DNA of 64,000 nucleotides from Pseudoduganella dura (GCF_009727155.1 NZ_WNWM01000002.1:3038001-3102000); one strand, 5' to 3'; counted from the first letter of the stretch, positions 8,729 through 18,448 are shown. The notes: generated by a model not told the origin, from the sequence alone. A program made the numbers and translations.

Positions 8729-9778
8729 TCATTCCCGGCGCATCTCGGCGACCAGCGTTTCGACCAGCCTGGCAGCCCCCATCCGGCGCGCCCGCCCTAC
8801 CCCTGTTCCACACCATAAGGACATCAATTCCGTATCGCCGCGCTTGGCGGCTTCGAAGCGGATCGGGCCCGTCAACGCATTCTGCACCGGATACGGCGGC
8901 ACCTCGTCCTCGAACTCTTCCATTTGTTGCATGAACCGGTTGACCAGGCCGCGCGCGTAGCGGCCGGAGAACGCCCGCGTCAGCCGGGTTGACGACGAAC
9001 CGGCGATTTGCAACCGGTGCTTGTAGGCCGGGTGGATGCCCGATTCGTCGGTGACAAGGAACGCCGTCCCCATCTGGACAGCGGCGGCACCGAGGTCCAG
9101 GCGTTCGCGCACGTCCGCCCCCGTCATGATATTCCCGGCCGAAATAACGGGAATCGTGACCCCGGCAACGACCGCTTTTAACAGGGCCAGCGCATCGAGC
9201 GTGGCATCGCGCTGGTCGCCGATGAACGTTCCGCGGTGGCCGCCGGCTTCGATGCCGGAAGCAATCACCGCGTCCGCCCCCACCTCTTGCCAGGCGATCG
9301 CTTCGTCGACATGCGTGACCGTACCGATCACGGCAATGCCCGCGTCGTGCAACTGCCGTACCTGGCCGGCCGACAGGATGCCGAAAGTAAAGCTGGCCGC
9401 TGCCGGTTTCAATGCCAGCAACGTGGCGAATTGCGCGGAAAAATCTTCGCACCATTTGAACGGCAGCGCCAGCTCGGACCAGCCCAGCGACGACCACACG
9501 GGTTTCAACAGTTCCACGGCACGGGCAATGTCCGCGCGATCCGGGTTCGGCTGCTCCTGGATAAAGAAATTGAGCAGGAATGGACGGTCCGTCAGTTGCC
9601 GGATTTCAGCAACCTGGCTGCGAATGGCGTCGGGCGCCAGCAGCGAGCACGCCAGCGAACCCAGCGCGCCGGCATTCGAAACGGCCGCGACCAGTGCCGG
9701 CGTATTGGCGCCGCCGGCCATCGGCCCCTGGATGATCGGATGAAGAAACAGCGACGAAATCGGGAATTGCAGCGTCAT
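8729..9778 (-). CDS. Nitronate monooxygenase / NAD(P)H-dependent flavin oxidoreductase
   Basis: 349 residues of the 2-nitropropane dioxygenase-like TIM-barrel flavoprotein family. It opens with the strand-1 signature HPIIQGPMAGGANTPALVAAVSNAGALGSL. Later it has the FMN phosphate-binding glycines AVIASGIEAGGHRGTF, followed by IPVISAGNIMTG and GAAAVQMGTAFLVTDES. These enzymes use FMN and oxygen to oxidise alkyl nitronates, protecting against toxic nitro compounds. It is monocistronic, with its start facing the duplicated non-coding element at 9793-10460. Confidence 0.9.
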   Translation of the reverse strand: MTLQFPISSLFLHPIIQGPMAGGANTPALVAAVSNAGALGSLACSLLAPDAIRSQVAEIRQLTDRPFLLNFFIQEQPNPDRADIARAVELLKPVWSSLGWSELALPFKWCEDFSAQFATLLALKPAAASFTFGILSAGQVRQLHDAGIAVIGTVTHVDEAIAWQEVGADAVIASGIEAGGHRGTFIGDQRDATLDALALLKAVVAGVTIPVISAGNIMTGADVRERLDLGAAAVQMGTAFLVTDESGIHPAYKHRLQIAGSSSTRLTRAFSGRYARGLVNRFMQQMEEFEDEVPPYPVQNALTGPIRFEAAKRGDTELMSLWCGTGVGRARRMGAARLVETLVAEMRRE

Positions 9779-9792
9779 GATGCCTCCTAGGG

Positions 9793-10020
9793 CCTGTGGA
9801 TAAGCTTATGGATATCCACAGGTATCGTTTGTGCGTAAACGGTGCGGCTGTCAAGATCCCCATTTTTGTCCAAAAACCGTTCCTCGGCCATACAAGGTTT
9901 ACGCGTGTGGTTGTGCAGTTCGTAAACCGTTGATTCTACTGCTCCGCCGCTACTTATCCACAGAAAGCGCAATCTGTTAACAATCACTATCAGTATGTAT
10001 ACCTGCTTTATTTGTAAACC
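9793..10020. repeat. Copy A of a DnaA-box/GTAAAC-rich element
   Basis: Non-coding. It contains a palindrome CCTGTGGATA(10 nt)TATCCACAGG at 9793-9822. GTGCGTAAAC lies at 9831-9840, GTTTAC at 9897-9902, cGTAAACcg at 9921-9929, a perfect DnaA box TTATCCACA at 9954-9962 and TTGTAAACC at 10012-10020. Most of these landmarks recur in copy B 439-441 bp downstream. Confidence 0.8.
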
Positions 10021-10233
10021 GACGACGCTGTGCGCCGCCGGAATGGCTCGTCCAGGATACTGGAAACCGGATTTGCAGAATTCGACCGCGCCCTGCGAGA
10101 CCGTTCAGTAACGATAAAAACGGAACACCAGCGAACCGCGCTGGATTACAGAACGCTTTTTTGATGATGAAAGGCCGGCGGACGCACTGGTGGCAGGGTG
10201 GCTGGCTGGCAAAACGGGGGGATTTCAGGGGGG
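10021..10233. other. Non-coding spacer between element copies
   Basis: 213 bp between the last motif of copy A and the palindrome of copy B. No gene-like frame, no further DnaA box and no GTAAAC motif seen. Confidence 0.5.
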
Positions 10234-10461
10234 CTGTGGATAAGCTCATGCATATCCACAGGGTTGGATGTGCGTAAACCGGTCAGTGATGGGTAACCGG
10301 TTTTTTTGTTCAGAACTCGTCCTGCTCCGATACAATGCTTGTCCAGCTGGTTTACAGGACCGTAAACAACTGATTTTGTGGATGTTAACAGCTTTATCCA
10401 CAGCGACTGCGCGGTTTACTATCTACTACCAGCTTTATATTTATATTTATTCTTGTAAACC
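10234..10461. repeat. Copy B of the DnaA-box/GTAAAC-rich element
   Basis: Same order as copy A: palindrome CTGTGGATA(10 nt)TATCCACAG at 10234-10261, GTGCGTAAAC at 10270-10279, GATACAA near 10330, GTTTAC 10350-10355, GTAAAC 10362-10367, TTATCCACA 10394-10402, an extra GTTTAC at 10414-10419 and TTGTAAACC at 10453-10461. It ends about 15 bp before the nucleosidase gene, so it is also that gene's upstream region. Confidence 0.8.
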
Positions 10462-10476
10462 AACAGCGCGCAAAAC

Positions 10477-11304
10477 ATGGAAAACCCGCCTGCAATGCTT
10501 CCAAATCCCATGTCTGCAGGAAAAAAAATACGGTTTGGCATCATTTCCGCTCTCGCGGAAGAGCAGGAAGGCCTGATCCAGGCCATGCAGACGCCTGTTC
10601 ATCACTCCCATGGCATGCGCGAATACACGTGCGGCACGCTGTGGGATGTCGACACGGTGGCCGTGCTGTCGCGTATCGGGAAGGTGGCAGCGGCAATGAC
10701 GGCGGCAACGCTTGTGGAAAAGTTTGAAGTTACCCACATCCTTTTTACCGGCGTTGCCGGCAGTGCCGACTTCAATGTCCGGGTCGGCGACGTGGTGATT
10801 GCCGAAGCGCTGGTCCAGCACGACATGGATGCTTCCCCGCTGTTTCCCCGCTTCGAAGTGCCGCTGACGGGCCTGTCTCACTTGCCGAGCGACCTGGGCC
10901 TGAGTTCACGCCTTGCCGATGCTGCTGGAATCTTCCTGGAAGGCATGAGCGGCCCCACAGTGCACCGCGGCCTCATCGGCAGTGGCGACCAGTTCATCAA
11001 CGACGGCGTGCGCCTGGCGGCCCTCAAGGACGCCTTGCCGGGCCTGCTGGCGGTGGAGATGGAAGGTGCCGCGGTGGCGCAGGTGTGTTTCGAGCTGGGA
11101 ATCCCGTTCGCGGTGATCCGCACGATCTCGGACAACGCCAACGAAAGCGCCGCCGGCGACTTCATGCATTTCGTGAAAACCGTTGCTTCGCGCTACGCCT
11201 TCGGCATTCTGGAAAATTTCTGTCGCAACTGGACGATGGCACAGGAAGCTCCAGGCGGGGCTATGGCCGTTTTGACGGGTAAGAGCGGGGCTGGCACGAA
11301 TTAA
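10477..11304 (+). CDS. 5'-methylthioadenosine/S-adenosylhomocysteine nucleosidase family protein
   Basis: 275 residues of the PNP/UDP family, MTA/SAH nucleosidase branch, which hydrolyses MTA or SAH to adenine and a thioribose/ribose product. The acidic residues expected in the active site are present: Glu in ALAEEQEGL near the N-terminus, Glu in LAVEMEGAAVAQV and Asp in TISDNANESA. GVAGSADFNVRVGDVVIAE is the phosphorylase/nucleosidase signature. The start is uncertain: 10477 and 10510 (MSAGKKIRFG) are both possible and neither has a good Shine-Dalgarno. It is monocistronic, with a terminator shared with putA. Confidence 0.88.
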   Translation: MENPPAMLPNPMSAGKKIRFGIISALAEEQEGLIQAMQTPVHHSHGMREYTCGTLWDVDTVAVLSRIGKVAAAMTAATLVEKFEVTHILFTGVAGSADFNVRVGDVVIAEALVQHDMDASPLFPRFEVPLTGLSHLPSDLGLSSRLADAAGIFLEGMSGPTVHRGLIGSGDQFINDGVRLAALKDALPGLLAVEMEGAAVAQVCFELGIPFAVIRTISDNANESAAGDFMHFVKTVASRYAFGILENFCRNWTMAQEAPGGAMAVLTGKSGAGTN

Positions 11305-11378
11305 GCTATTAAACGCCGCCACGGTCCCTCACAAGGGTTCTCAATGGCATCCGGATCGGTATCCGGCCACGCAGGACG

Positions 11379-11406
11379 AAAAAATGGCGCCGAAGCGCCA
11401 TTTTTG
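11379..11406. terminator. Bidirectional terminator between nucleosidase and putA
   Basis: Stem AAAATGGCGC (11381-11390), loop CGAA, complement GCGCCATTTT (11395-11404), with A and T runs on both outer sides. Confidence 0.88.
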
Positions 11407-11430
11407 CTATTGCGGTGGGTGTGATGCGGT

Positions 11431-14400
11431 TCAGGCACCGAGCGTCATCAGGCTGGCATTGCCACCGGCCGCCGTCGTATTGACGCACAGCGCCCGCTCG
11501 GCGATCAGCCGCCACAACGGGATCGGGCTGTCCGGCGTGGTGTCGACGACGGCGACCAGTGCGCCGTCGCGCTCGGCCAGCGGTACCCGTACCTGGGCCG
11601 CCAGCGGCGACTCCACCAGCGCGATCTGGAAATTGTCCTTCAGCGCTTCCAGGCTGCCCACCACGTGCACCCGGTCCAGCAGCGCCGCCGGCAGGTCGGC
11701 AGGCACCAGCCCGGTCGAGTGCGCGACCACCACGGCGCGGTTGCCCGTTGCCAGGGCCGCTGCCAGCTGGTTCAGCAGCGCATCCTGCGAATCGGCGAAG
11801 CAGGCGATCGTACCGCGGGCTTCATAGCGCAGCGTGTTGCGCTCGCCTGTCGGGCCCGGCAGCACGGTTTCGGTGCCGAGCGGCGTCGAGCGGACATACT
11901 GCTCGGCCAGCGCCGCCAGCTTGTCCTTGCCTTTCGCCCGCGCCCACACGGCCAGCGCATCCACGCTGGGCGTCGATTGCCGCGCGTGCGTCTCGACCGG
12001 CGCGGCGGCCCGTTGCAGCCGCTTCAGGTACAGCGGACCGCCCGCCTTCGGCCCGGTGCCGGACTTGCCTTCGCCGCCGAACGGCTGCACACCGACGACG
12101 GCACCGACGATATTGCGATTCACGTAAATGTTGCCGACATGCGCGCGCGACGTGATGTAGTCGATCGTCTCGTCGATCCGCGAATGCACGCCCAGCGTCA
12201 GGCCGAAACCGCTGGCATTGATCTGGTCGATCACCTTCGGCAGCTCGGCGCGGCTGTAGCGGACCACGTGCATCACGGGACCGAACACTTCCTTCGTCAG
12301 TTCGGCCAGCGAACGGATCTCGAGCACCGTCGGCGGCACGAACGTGCCCGTGGCGTCGCCCGGCAGCCCCAGCGAGAAGTGCGCCACGCACGACTGCCTG
12401 GTTTTCTCGATATGCGCCATCAGGTTCTGCTGCGCCTCGGTATCGATGACGGGGCCGATATCGGTCACCAGCCGGTCCGGGTTGCCGATCCTCAGCTCGC
12501 TCATCGCGCCCTTCAGCATCTTCATCGTCTTGTTGGCGATGTCGTCCTGCAGGAACAGCACGCGCAGCGCCGAGCAGCGCTGGCCGGCACTGTCGAACGC
12601 CGACGCGATCGCATCCTGCACCACCTGCTCCGGCAGCGACGAGGAGTCCACGATCATCGCATTCTGTCCGCCCGTTTCGGCGATCAGGGGGATATCGCTC
12701 CCTTCCGCCACGGCGCGCCTGGCCAGCACGCGGTTGATCAGCTGCGCCACTTCCGTCGAGCCGGTGAAGATCACGCCTTTCACCCGCGCATCGCTGCACA
12801 GGCCTGCGCCGACGACTTCGCCGCGGCCGGGCAAAAATTGCAGGGCCGCGCGTGGAATACCGGCCTCATGCAACAGCTCGACGGCACGATGGGCAATCAG
12901 CGGCGTCTGCTCGGCCGGCTTGGCCAGCACCACGTTGCCGGCCGCCAGCGCGGCCGCCACCTGCCCGGTAAAGATCGCCAGCGGGAAGTTCCACGGGCTG
13001 ATGCAGGCGACAGGCCCCAGCGCCTGCACGTTTTTTTCAAGCCGGACCTGCTGCGCGTAGTAACGCAGGAAGTCGACCGCCTCGCGCACCTCGGCAATCG
13101 CATTCGGCAGCGACTTGCCCGCCTCGCGGATCGCCAAAGCCATCAGTTCGAGCATATGGGCTTCGTACAGGTCGGCCGCGCGCATCAGCGCCGCGGCGCG
13201 CGCCGTCGGTTCCACCGATTGCCAGTCCGCCGCGGCGCCGCTGGCGCTGGCCAGCGCCAGCTCGACGTCGCCCGCGGCGGCTTCGGTCACGTGGCCGACG
13301 ATATCGCCCTGTTGCGCCGGGTTCAACACCGCCTGGGGCGATTGCCCTGCCGCCGCCGGGTCGGTCGGCAGCGGCGCGGCCAGCAATGGCGCGGCCGTCC
13401 ACGTGCGCGGCTGCGCCAGCGCCTGCGCGACTTCGCGCAGCACATCCTCGTTCGACAGGTCGAGGCCTGCCGAATTCCTGCGCTCGGCCCCGAACATGTC
13501 CGCCGGCAAGGCAATGGCCGGGTGCGGCGCGCCGCCCTGGCTGCGCGCGACATCGAGCGGGTTCTGGATCAGCGCATCGACCGGAATGCTTTCGTCGACG
13601 ATCTGGCTGACGAACGACGAATTGGCGCCGTTTTCCAGCAGCCGGCGCACCAGGTAGGCCAGCAGCGTTTCATGCGTGCCCACCGGCGCGTAGATGCGGC
13701 AGGCCTTGTCCAGCTTGTCCTTGCCCACCACCTGGTCGTACAGCGTTTCGCCCATGCCGTGCAGGCACTGGAATTCGTAGTCGTCGATGCCGTCGCGCTT
13801 GGCCCACGTATAGATCGTCGACAGCGTCTGCGCGTTGTGCGTGGCGAACTGCGGGTAGATCACATCGGTGGCGGCCAGCAGCCGCTGCGCGCAGGCGAGA
13901 TACGATACGTCGGTGTACACCTTGCGCGTGTACACCGGATAACCCGGCATGCCTTCCACCTGGGCGCGCTTGACTTCGGCATCCCAGTACGCGCCTTTCA
14001 CCAGCCGCACCATGAACTTGCGGCCGCTGCGGCGCGCCAGGTCGGCCAGGAAATCGATGACGAGCGGGCAGCGTTTCTGGTAAGCCTGCACCACGAAGCC
14101 GATGCCTTCGAAACCGGCCAGCGCCGGGTCGAACGCCATCGCTTCCATCAGGTCCAGCGACAGTTCCAGGCGGTCGGCCTCTTCGGCATCGATGTTCAGG
14201 CCGATGTTGTATCCCTTGGCGAGAAGGACCAGCGCGCGCAGGCGCGGCAGCAGTTCCGTCATCACGCGGTCGCGCTGCGCCCGGCTGTAGCGCGGATGCA
14301 GCGCCGACAGCTTCACGGAAATACCCGGGCCGTTGCGGATGCCGCGGCCGTTCGACGCGCGGCCGATCGCGTGGATCGCCGTTTCGTAGCTGGCGTAGTA

Positions 14401-15081
14401 GTTCGCGGCGTCCGCCTCCGTCAGCGCGGCTTCGCCCAGCATGTCGTATGAATACCGGTAACCGCGCGCTTCGTTGTCGCGGCCGTTCCTGATCGCCTCG
14501 TCGATCGTCTGCCCCGTCACGAACTGGTTGCCCAGCATGCGCATCGCCAGGTCGACGCCCTTGCGGATCAGCGGTTCGCCGCCCTTGGCGATCAGTTTCG
14601 TGATCGCCGATCCCAGCTTCTCTTCGCTGGACGAACCGACCAGCTTGCCGGTAACGAGCAGGCCCCAGGTGGCCGCGTTGACGAACAGCGACGGCGATTC
14701 GCCCAGGTGGCGTTTCCAGTCGCCCTTGCTGATCTTGTCCGCGATCAGGCGGTCGGCGGTGGCCTGGTCCGGAATGCGCAACAACGCCTCGGCCAGGCAC
14801 ATCAGCGCCACGCCTTCGTCGGACGACAGCGAGAACTGGTGCATCAGCGCATCCACGCCCGAGGCGCGGGTGCGCTTCTGGCGCACCGCCGTCACCAGGC
14901 GGCGTGCCAGGTCCTGGGCTTGCTGCGTGGTTTCGGGCCCGCGGTCGCGGATCTGCGCCAGCAGCCATTGCACGGCCGTGCGCTCGTCGCGCCGGTAGGC
15001 CGCCGTGATCGCCGCGCGCAGCGGCGACGGGTCGCGCAGGATTTCGGCTTGCAGGGCGTTGAAAGGGACTGGGGCATTCAT
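11431..15081 (-). CDS. putA: Bifunctional proline dehydrogenase / P5C dehydrogenase PutA
   Basis: 1216 residues. The FAD proline dehydrogenase barrel occupies roughly residues 130-480 (KLSALHPRYSRAQ, LVKGAYWDAEVKRAQ, ATHNAQT). The aldehyde dehydrogenase domain follows, with SPWNFPLAIFTGQVAAAL, FTGSTEVAQ, Glu in IAETGGQNAMIV and the catalytic Cys in DSAGQRCSALRV. A C-terminal extra domain ends in GGNASLMTLGA. There is no N-terminal ribbon-helix-helix domain as in the E. coli trifunctional protein, so this PutA should not regulate its own gene. The divergent Lrp-type gene is the likely regulator. It converts proline to glutamate, with electrons going to the quinone pool. The spacer 15082-15319 is the shared divergent control region. 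Confidence 0.95.
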   Translation of the reverse strand: MNAPVPFNALQAEILRDPSPLRAAITAAYRRDERTAVQWLLAQIRDRGPETTQQAQDLARRLVTAVRQKRTRASGVDALMHQFSLSSDEGVALMCLAEALLRIPDQATADRLIADKISKGDWKRHLGESPSLFVNAATWGLLVTGKLVGSSSEEKLGSAITKLIAKGGEPLIRKGVDLAMRMLGNQFVTGQTIDEAIRNGRDNEARGYRYSYDMLGEAALTEADAANYYASYETAIHAIGRASNGRGIRNGPGISVKLSALHPRYSRAQRDRVMTELLPRLRALVLLAKGYNIGLNIDAEEADRLELSLDLMEAMAFDPALAGFEGIGFVVQAYQKRCPLVIDFLADLARRSGRKFMVRLVKGAYWDAEVKRAQVEGMPGYPVYTRKVYTDVSYLACAQRLLAATDVIYPQFATHNAQTLSTIYTWAKRDGIDDYEFQCLHGMGETLYDQVVGKDKLDKACRIYAPVGTHETLLAYLVRRLLENGANSSFVSQIVDESIPVDALIQNPLDVARSQGGAPHPAIALPADMFGAERRNSAGLDLSNEDVLREVAQALAQPRTWTAAPLLAAPLPTDPAAAGQSPQAVLNPAQQGDIVGHVTEAAAGDVELALASASGAAADWQSVEPTARAAALMRAADLYEAHMLELMALAIREAGKSLPNAIAEVREAVDFLRYYAQQVRLEKNVQALGPVACISPWNFPLAIFTGQVAAALAAGNVVLAKPAEQTPLIAHRAVELLHEAGIPRAALQFLPGRGEVVGAGLCSDARVKGVIFTGSTEVAQLINRVLARRAVAEGSDIPLIAETGGQNAMIVDSSSLPEQVVQDAIASAFDSAGQRCSALRVLFLQDDIANKTMKMLKGAMSELRIGNPDRLVTDIGPVIDTEAQQNLMAHIEKTRQSCVAHFSLGLPGDATGTFVPPTVLEIRSLAELTKEVFGPVMHVVRYSRAELPKVIDQINASGFGLTLGVHSRIDETIDYITSRAHVGNIYVNRNIVGAVVGVQPFGGEGKSGTGPKAGGPLYLKRLQRAAAPVETHARQSTPSVDALAVWARAKGKDKLAALAEQYVRSTPLGTETVLPGPTGERNTLRYEARGTIACFADSQDALLNQLAAALATGNRAVVVAHSTGLVPADLPAALLDRVHVVGSLEALKDNFQIALVESPLAAQVRVPLAERDGALVAVVDTTPDSPIPLWRLIAERALCVNTTAAGGNASLMTLGA

Positions 15082-15319
15082 GGGAACAATCTTTATCGAA
15101 GGGTTAACAAACCAGGCAGCTACCTAGCAAAACACGCCCGGCAAACGACGTCTGCGGAGCGTGTTGGGGTTACGGCTTGGTACGACTTTGGTGGCTGTTG
15201 CCAATGATTCGATTGTATGCGGGATTCTTCTGGATTAATTCTGGTAATGCTGGGGGCTAGCCATACAACATTTTTGGTGAGAGAATTTAACCAAATAAAA
15301 TTAATGGTGGGGATAGACG

Positions 15320-15775
15320 ATGTTAGACAAGATCAGCAAAAAGATCCTGATGGAACTGCAAAGCGATGGCCGCATCAGCAATGTGGAGCTGGCCGCCCGG
15401 GTGAACCTGTCGCCCGCCGCATGCCTGGAACGGGTGCGCAAGCTGCACGATTCGGGCTATATCCTGGGCTATACCGCCCAGCTGAACCCGCAGTTGCTGG
15501 ACGTTTCGCTGCTGGTCTTCATCGAAGTGGTGCTGGACCGCACGACGCCGGAAGTCTTCGATGCGTTCAAGCATAGCGTACAACTGATCCCCGAGGTGCT
15601 CGAATGCCACATGGTGGCCGGCGGCTTCGATTACCTGGTCAAGGCGCGCGTGAAGGACATGGCGGCCTACCGGGAATTCCTCGGCAAGACACTGTTGCAA
15701 AAAGGCGTGCGCGAAACCCACACTTATGCGGTAATGGAAGAAGTGAAGAATACCAGCAAGTTGCCCATCAAATAA
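15320..15775 (+). CDS. Lrp/AsnC family regulator, probable regulator of putA
   Basis: 151 residues. N-terminal helix-turn-helix (ISKKILMELQSDGRISNVELAARVNLSPAACLERVRKLHDSGYI) followed by the RAM ligand-binding domain (LLVFIEVVLDRTT...ECHMVAGGFDYLVKARVKDMAAY). Its divergent position 238 bp from putA matches the proline-responsive Lrp-type activators of putA known in several proteobacteria. The assignment to putA is by context. The ATG is preceded by GGGGATAGACG. A chemoreceptor gene follows after 51 bp on the same strand. Confidence 0.88.
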   Translation: MLDKISKKILMELQSDGRISNVELAARVNLSPAACLERVRKLHDSGYILGYTAQLNPQLLDVSLLVFIEVVLDRTTPEVFDAFKHSVQLIPEVLECHMVAGGFDYLVKARVKDMAAYREFLGKTLLQKGVRETHTYAVMEEVKNTSKLPIK

Positions 15776-15826
15776 GCGATCGAACAGGCGCGGCCCGCTC
15801 GCCGGCGTTGCGCCGGAGGAGACCAG

Positions 15827-17365
15827 ATGCAGCGCACAGCATTGCAGTATGCGGGATGGACCGTGGGCGCCATGGCGGCGGGCAGTGTGCCGGCCTGGCT
15901 GGTATTCGGCGACGCGGCATTGTGGCCGGCCTTGCTGGCGGTGGCGATCGCGGTGCCACTGGCCCGTTTCGGCGGCCGCCCGGGCCGCGATGACGGCCCG
16001 CGCCGCTTCGCGGCCACCGTTGGCAATGAAATCGATGCGATCATGATCGGCGCCGCGGAAACCTCCTATTTCATTGATTCCATCAAGACCAGGATCGGCG
16101 AGGATGTCGAAACGTCCGGCAGCATTGCCACCGCCACCCGGCAGAATGCCGCCACCACCGGCCAGATCGCCGTCAACGCCGAGCGCGCGGCCCTGGTCGC
16201 CCACCGCGTGCGCGAAGAAACCGTGGCCGGTCGCGCCGAGGCCGATACCGGACTGTCGCGTATCTCCGGCGCCAGCAGCGCGGCGCGGACAGCCGCGGAC
16301 ACGATGGCCGACCTGCGCCAGAAGGCAGGCCGTATCGCCGGTATCACGGACGCGATTTCGGAAATTTCCGCCCGTACCAACCTGCTGGCGCTCAATGCCG
16401 CGATCGAAGCGGCGCGCGCCGGCGAACAGGGCCGCGGGTTTGCCGTCGTGGCCGGCGAAGTGCGCCAGCTGGCGCAGCGTACCAGGACCGCCACGGACGA
16501 GATCAGCCAGATGGTGCGCGAGATTAACGACCAGGCCGGCAAGGCCAGCAGCGGCATGACCTCGCTGGCCGAGGCCGTGACCGGGGCCGCCGGCAACGTG
16601 CGCACCGTGCACGCCCTGCTGACGAACATCGAACACTCTTCGCAGGAATCGGAACAGGAAATCGGCCAGATCGCGCACGCGTCGCGCGAACAGGTGGCCA
16701 CGGCCCAGGTGATCGCCGATGCGATCGCCCGGATCCGCGACAGCATGCTGTCCACCGACCGCGACCTGCCCCGCGTGGCGGCTTCCGCGATGGCGCTGGC
16801 CGAGCGCGCCGAGATCATTGCCGGGGCGCTGGCCGAGGCGGGCGTGCCGACGTCGCATGACGCCGTCCGCGCGGCGGCCCAGCGTGCCGCCGCCGACGTC
16901 GGCCGCATCTTCGAGGACGCCATCGCCAGCGGCAGGATCACGCGCGAGGCGCTGTTCGACCGCCGCTACCAGCCGGTGCCCGGCACCAATCCGCCCAAGT
17001 ACACCACGCAGTTCGACACGTTCACCGACAGCGCGCTGCCACCGCTGCAGGAAGGATTGCTGGCGGCGATGCCGCAGCTGGCCTATGCCGGCGCGGTCGA
17101 CGACGGCGGCTATTTCCCGACGCATAACAGGAAATATTCGCAGTCGCTGACCGGCGATTACGATGTGGACATCGTCAACAACCGCACCAAGCGCATCTTC
17201 ACCGACCGCACCGGCCGGCGCTGCGGCAGCAACACGCGGCCGTTCCTGCTGCAAACCTATAAACGCGATACCGGCGAAGTCATGCACGACCTGTCGGCGC
17301 CGATTCATGTGAACGGCAAGCACTGGGGCGGGTTCCGCATCGGCTACAAGTCGGCGGGCCACTGA
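15827..17365 (+). CDS. Methyl-accepting chemotaxis protein with C-terminal sensor region
   Basis: 512 residues. Two short hydrophobic segments at residues about 8-27 and 30-46 give membrane anchoring with almost no periplasmic loop. The cytoplasmic signalling domain carries the hairpin sequence [41 protein letters not shown] near 180-220. After it, about 200 residues (from [13 protein letters not shown] to the end) form a separate region with [22 protein letters not shown] and [21 protein letters not shown]. That region is typical of the C-terminal sensory domains of betaproteobacterial receptors. The sensor is therefore probably cytoplasmic. GGAGGAGACC precedes the ATG, 51 bp after the Lrp gene; a link to proline taxis is only a contextual guess. 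Confidence 0.88.
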   Translation: MQRTALQYAGWTVGAMAAGSVPAWLVFGDAALWPALLAVAIAVPLARFGGRPGRDDGPRRFAATVGNEIDAIMIGAAETSYFIDSIKTRIGEDVETSGSIATATRQNAATTGQIAVNAERAALVAHRVREETVAGRAEADTGLSRISGASSAARTAADTMADLRQKAGRIAGITDAISEISARTNLLALNAAIEAARAGEQGRGFAVVAGEVRQLAQRTRTATDEISQMVREINDQAGKASSGMTSLAEAVTGAAGNVRTVHALLTNIEHSSQESEQEIGQIAHASREQVATAQVIADAIARIRDSMLSTDRDLPRVAASAMALAERAEIIAGALAEAGVPTSHDAVRAAAQRAAADVGRIFEDAIASGRITREALFDRRYQPVPGTNPPKYTTQFDTFTDSALPPLQEGLLAAMPQLAYAGAVDDGGYFPTHNRKYSQSLTGDYDVDIVNNRTKRIFTDRTGRRCGSNTRPFLLQTYKRDTGEVMHDLSAPIHVNGKHWGGFRIGYKSAGH

Positions 17366-17377
17366 CGCCAAAGCAAA

Positions 17378-17410
17378 CCGGGGGACAGGCCATTGCGGCC
17401 TGTCCCCCGG
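17378..17410. terminator. Terminator hairpin between chemoreceptor and LysR gene
   Basis: 14-bp perfect stem CCGGGGGACAGGCC (17378-17391), loop ATTGC, complement 17397-17410. No clear T run, so strength is uncertain; it separates convergent genes. Confidence 0.7.
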
Positions 17411-17434
17411 TGTCGCATGCCTTGTGCACCGATG

Positions 17435-18403
17435 TCAGTGCGTATCGACCTTCGGCGAGCTGTTCGGCGCGGTGCGTTGCGCCGTCGACTGCATGCCTTC
17501 CATCTGCGCGCGCAGCCACTTGTGGGCGGGGCTGCGGGCATCGCGTTCGTGCCACAGCATGTCCAGGTGCACGGCGGGCAGCGTGAACGGCAGTTCCTTG
17601 TACACCAGCGCGTCCGTCATGCCGGTCGAGGCGATCAGGTGCTTCGGCAGCACGGTGATCAGGTCGGAGTTCGCCACCACGCGGCCGGCGGTGAAGAACT
17701 GGTTCACCGTCAGCAGGATGCGGCGTTCGCGCTGCAATTGCGCCAATGCCTCGTCCACCAGGCCATGCGCGCGGCCGGAGAAGCTCACCAGCAGGTGGTT
17801 GGCCTCGCAATAGCTGTCCAGCGTCAGCTCTTCCTTCGCCAGCGGGTGATTGCGGCGCATCACGCACACGTAGATGCCGGAGTACAGCCGCTCGTGGCGG
17901 ATCGGCGACGCCGTTTCATACGACAGCTGGGCCGCCACGCCGGGGAAGAAGCCGACCGCCAGGTCGATATCGCCACGCAGCAGCATCGGCCGCGGTTCGC
18001 GGGTGGTCAGCGGCACCATGCGTACGTTGATGCCGGGGGCTTCCGCCTCGATCGAGCGCATCAGCGAAGGCAGGAAGAAGGCGGCGGTCGCATCCGCCAT
18101 CGCCAGCCGGAAGGTGGCATGGGCTTTCGAGACATCGAACGAACCCGGCGCCACGGCCGATTCGAGCGATGCCAGCGCGCTGCGCACCGAGGGCCACAGG
18201 GCTTCGGCGCGAGGCGTCGGCTTCACGCCGTAGGCCGTGCGGATCAGCAACTCGTCTCCCAGGCTCTCGCGCAGGCGCTTGATCGCGTTCGAGACCGCCG
18301 GCTGCGTCATGGCCAGGTGGCCCGCGGCGCGGGTCAGGTTCTGCTCGGTCATTACGGCGTCGAATACGCGCAGCAGGTTCAGGTCCAGCGTCAGGAAACT
18401 CAT
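17435..18403 (-). CDS. LysR family transcriptional regulator
   Basis: 322 residues. The N-terminal winged HTH (LNLLRVFDAVMTEQNLTRAAGHLAMTQPAVSNAIKRLRESLGDELLIRTAYGVKPTPRA) is followed by a periplasmic-binding-like effector domain from about residue 95 (FRLAMADATAAFFLPSLMRSI). The sequence resembles the NodD/LeuO-like branch. It is divergent from a small membrane-protein gene with about 107 bp between starts, its best target by position. The effector is unknown. Confidence 0.88.
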   Translation of the reverse strand: MSFLTLDLNLLRVFDAVMTEQNLTRAAGHLAMTQPAVSNAIKRLRESLGDELLIRTAYGVKPTPRAEALWPSVRSALASLESAVAPGSFDVSKAHATFRLAMADATAAFFLPSLMRSIEAEAPGINVRMVPLTTREPRPMLLRGDIDLAVGFFPGVAAQLSYETASPIRHERLYSGIYVCVMRRNHPLAKEELTLDSYCEANHLLVSFSGRAHGLVDEALAQLQRERRILLTVNQFFTAGRVVANSDLITVLPKHLIASTGMTDALVYKELPFTLPAVHLDMLWHERDARSPAHKWLRAQMEGMQSTAQRTAPNSSPKVDTH

Positions 18404-18448
18404 GATTCAGTCATTCAGAGGAGTGATGATTTATATTGGGAAACAGAA

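Noticed and set aside
9793..10461. Main chromosomal origin oriC
   Set aside because: DnaA boxes are present, but dnaA, dnaN, rpmH, mnmG/rsmG and parAB are all missing around it in this window, and there is no clear AT-rich unwinding element with 13-mers.
11665..14451. 928-codon open frame antisense to putA
   Set aside because: It is a high-GC mirror of a well-conserved gene, rich in Arg/His/Gln with no domain. Similar long antisense frames at 1115-3076, 15323-17371, 29238-31184, 57835-60111 and 61879-63342 are rejected for the same reason.
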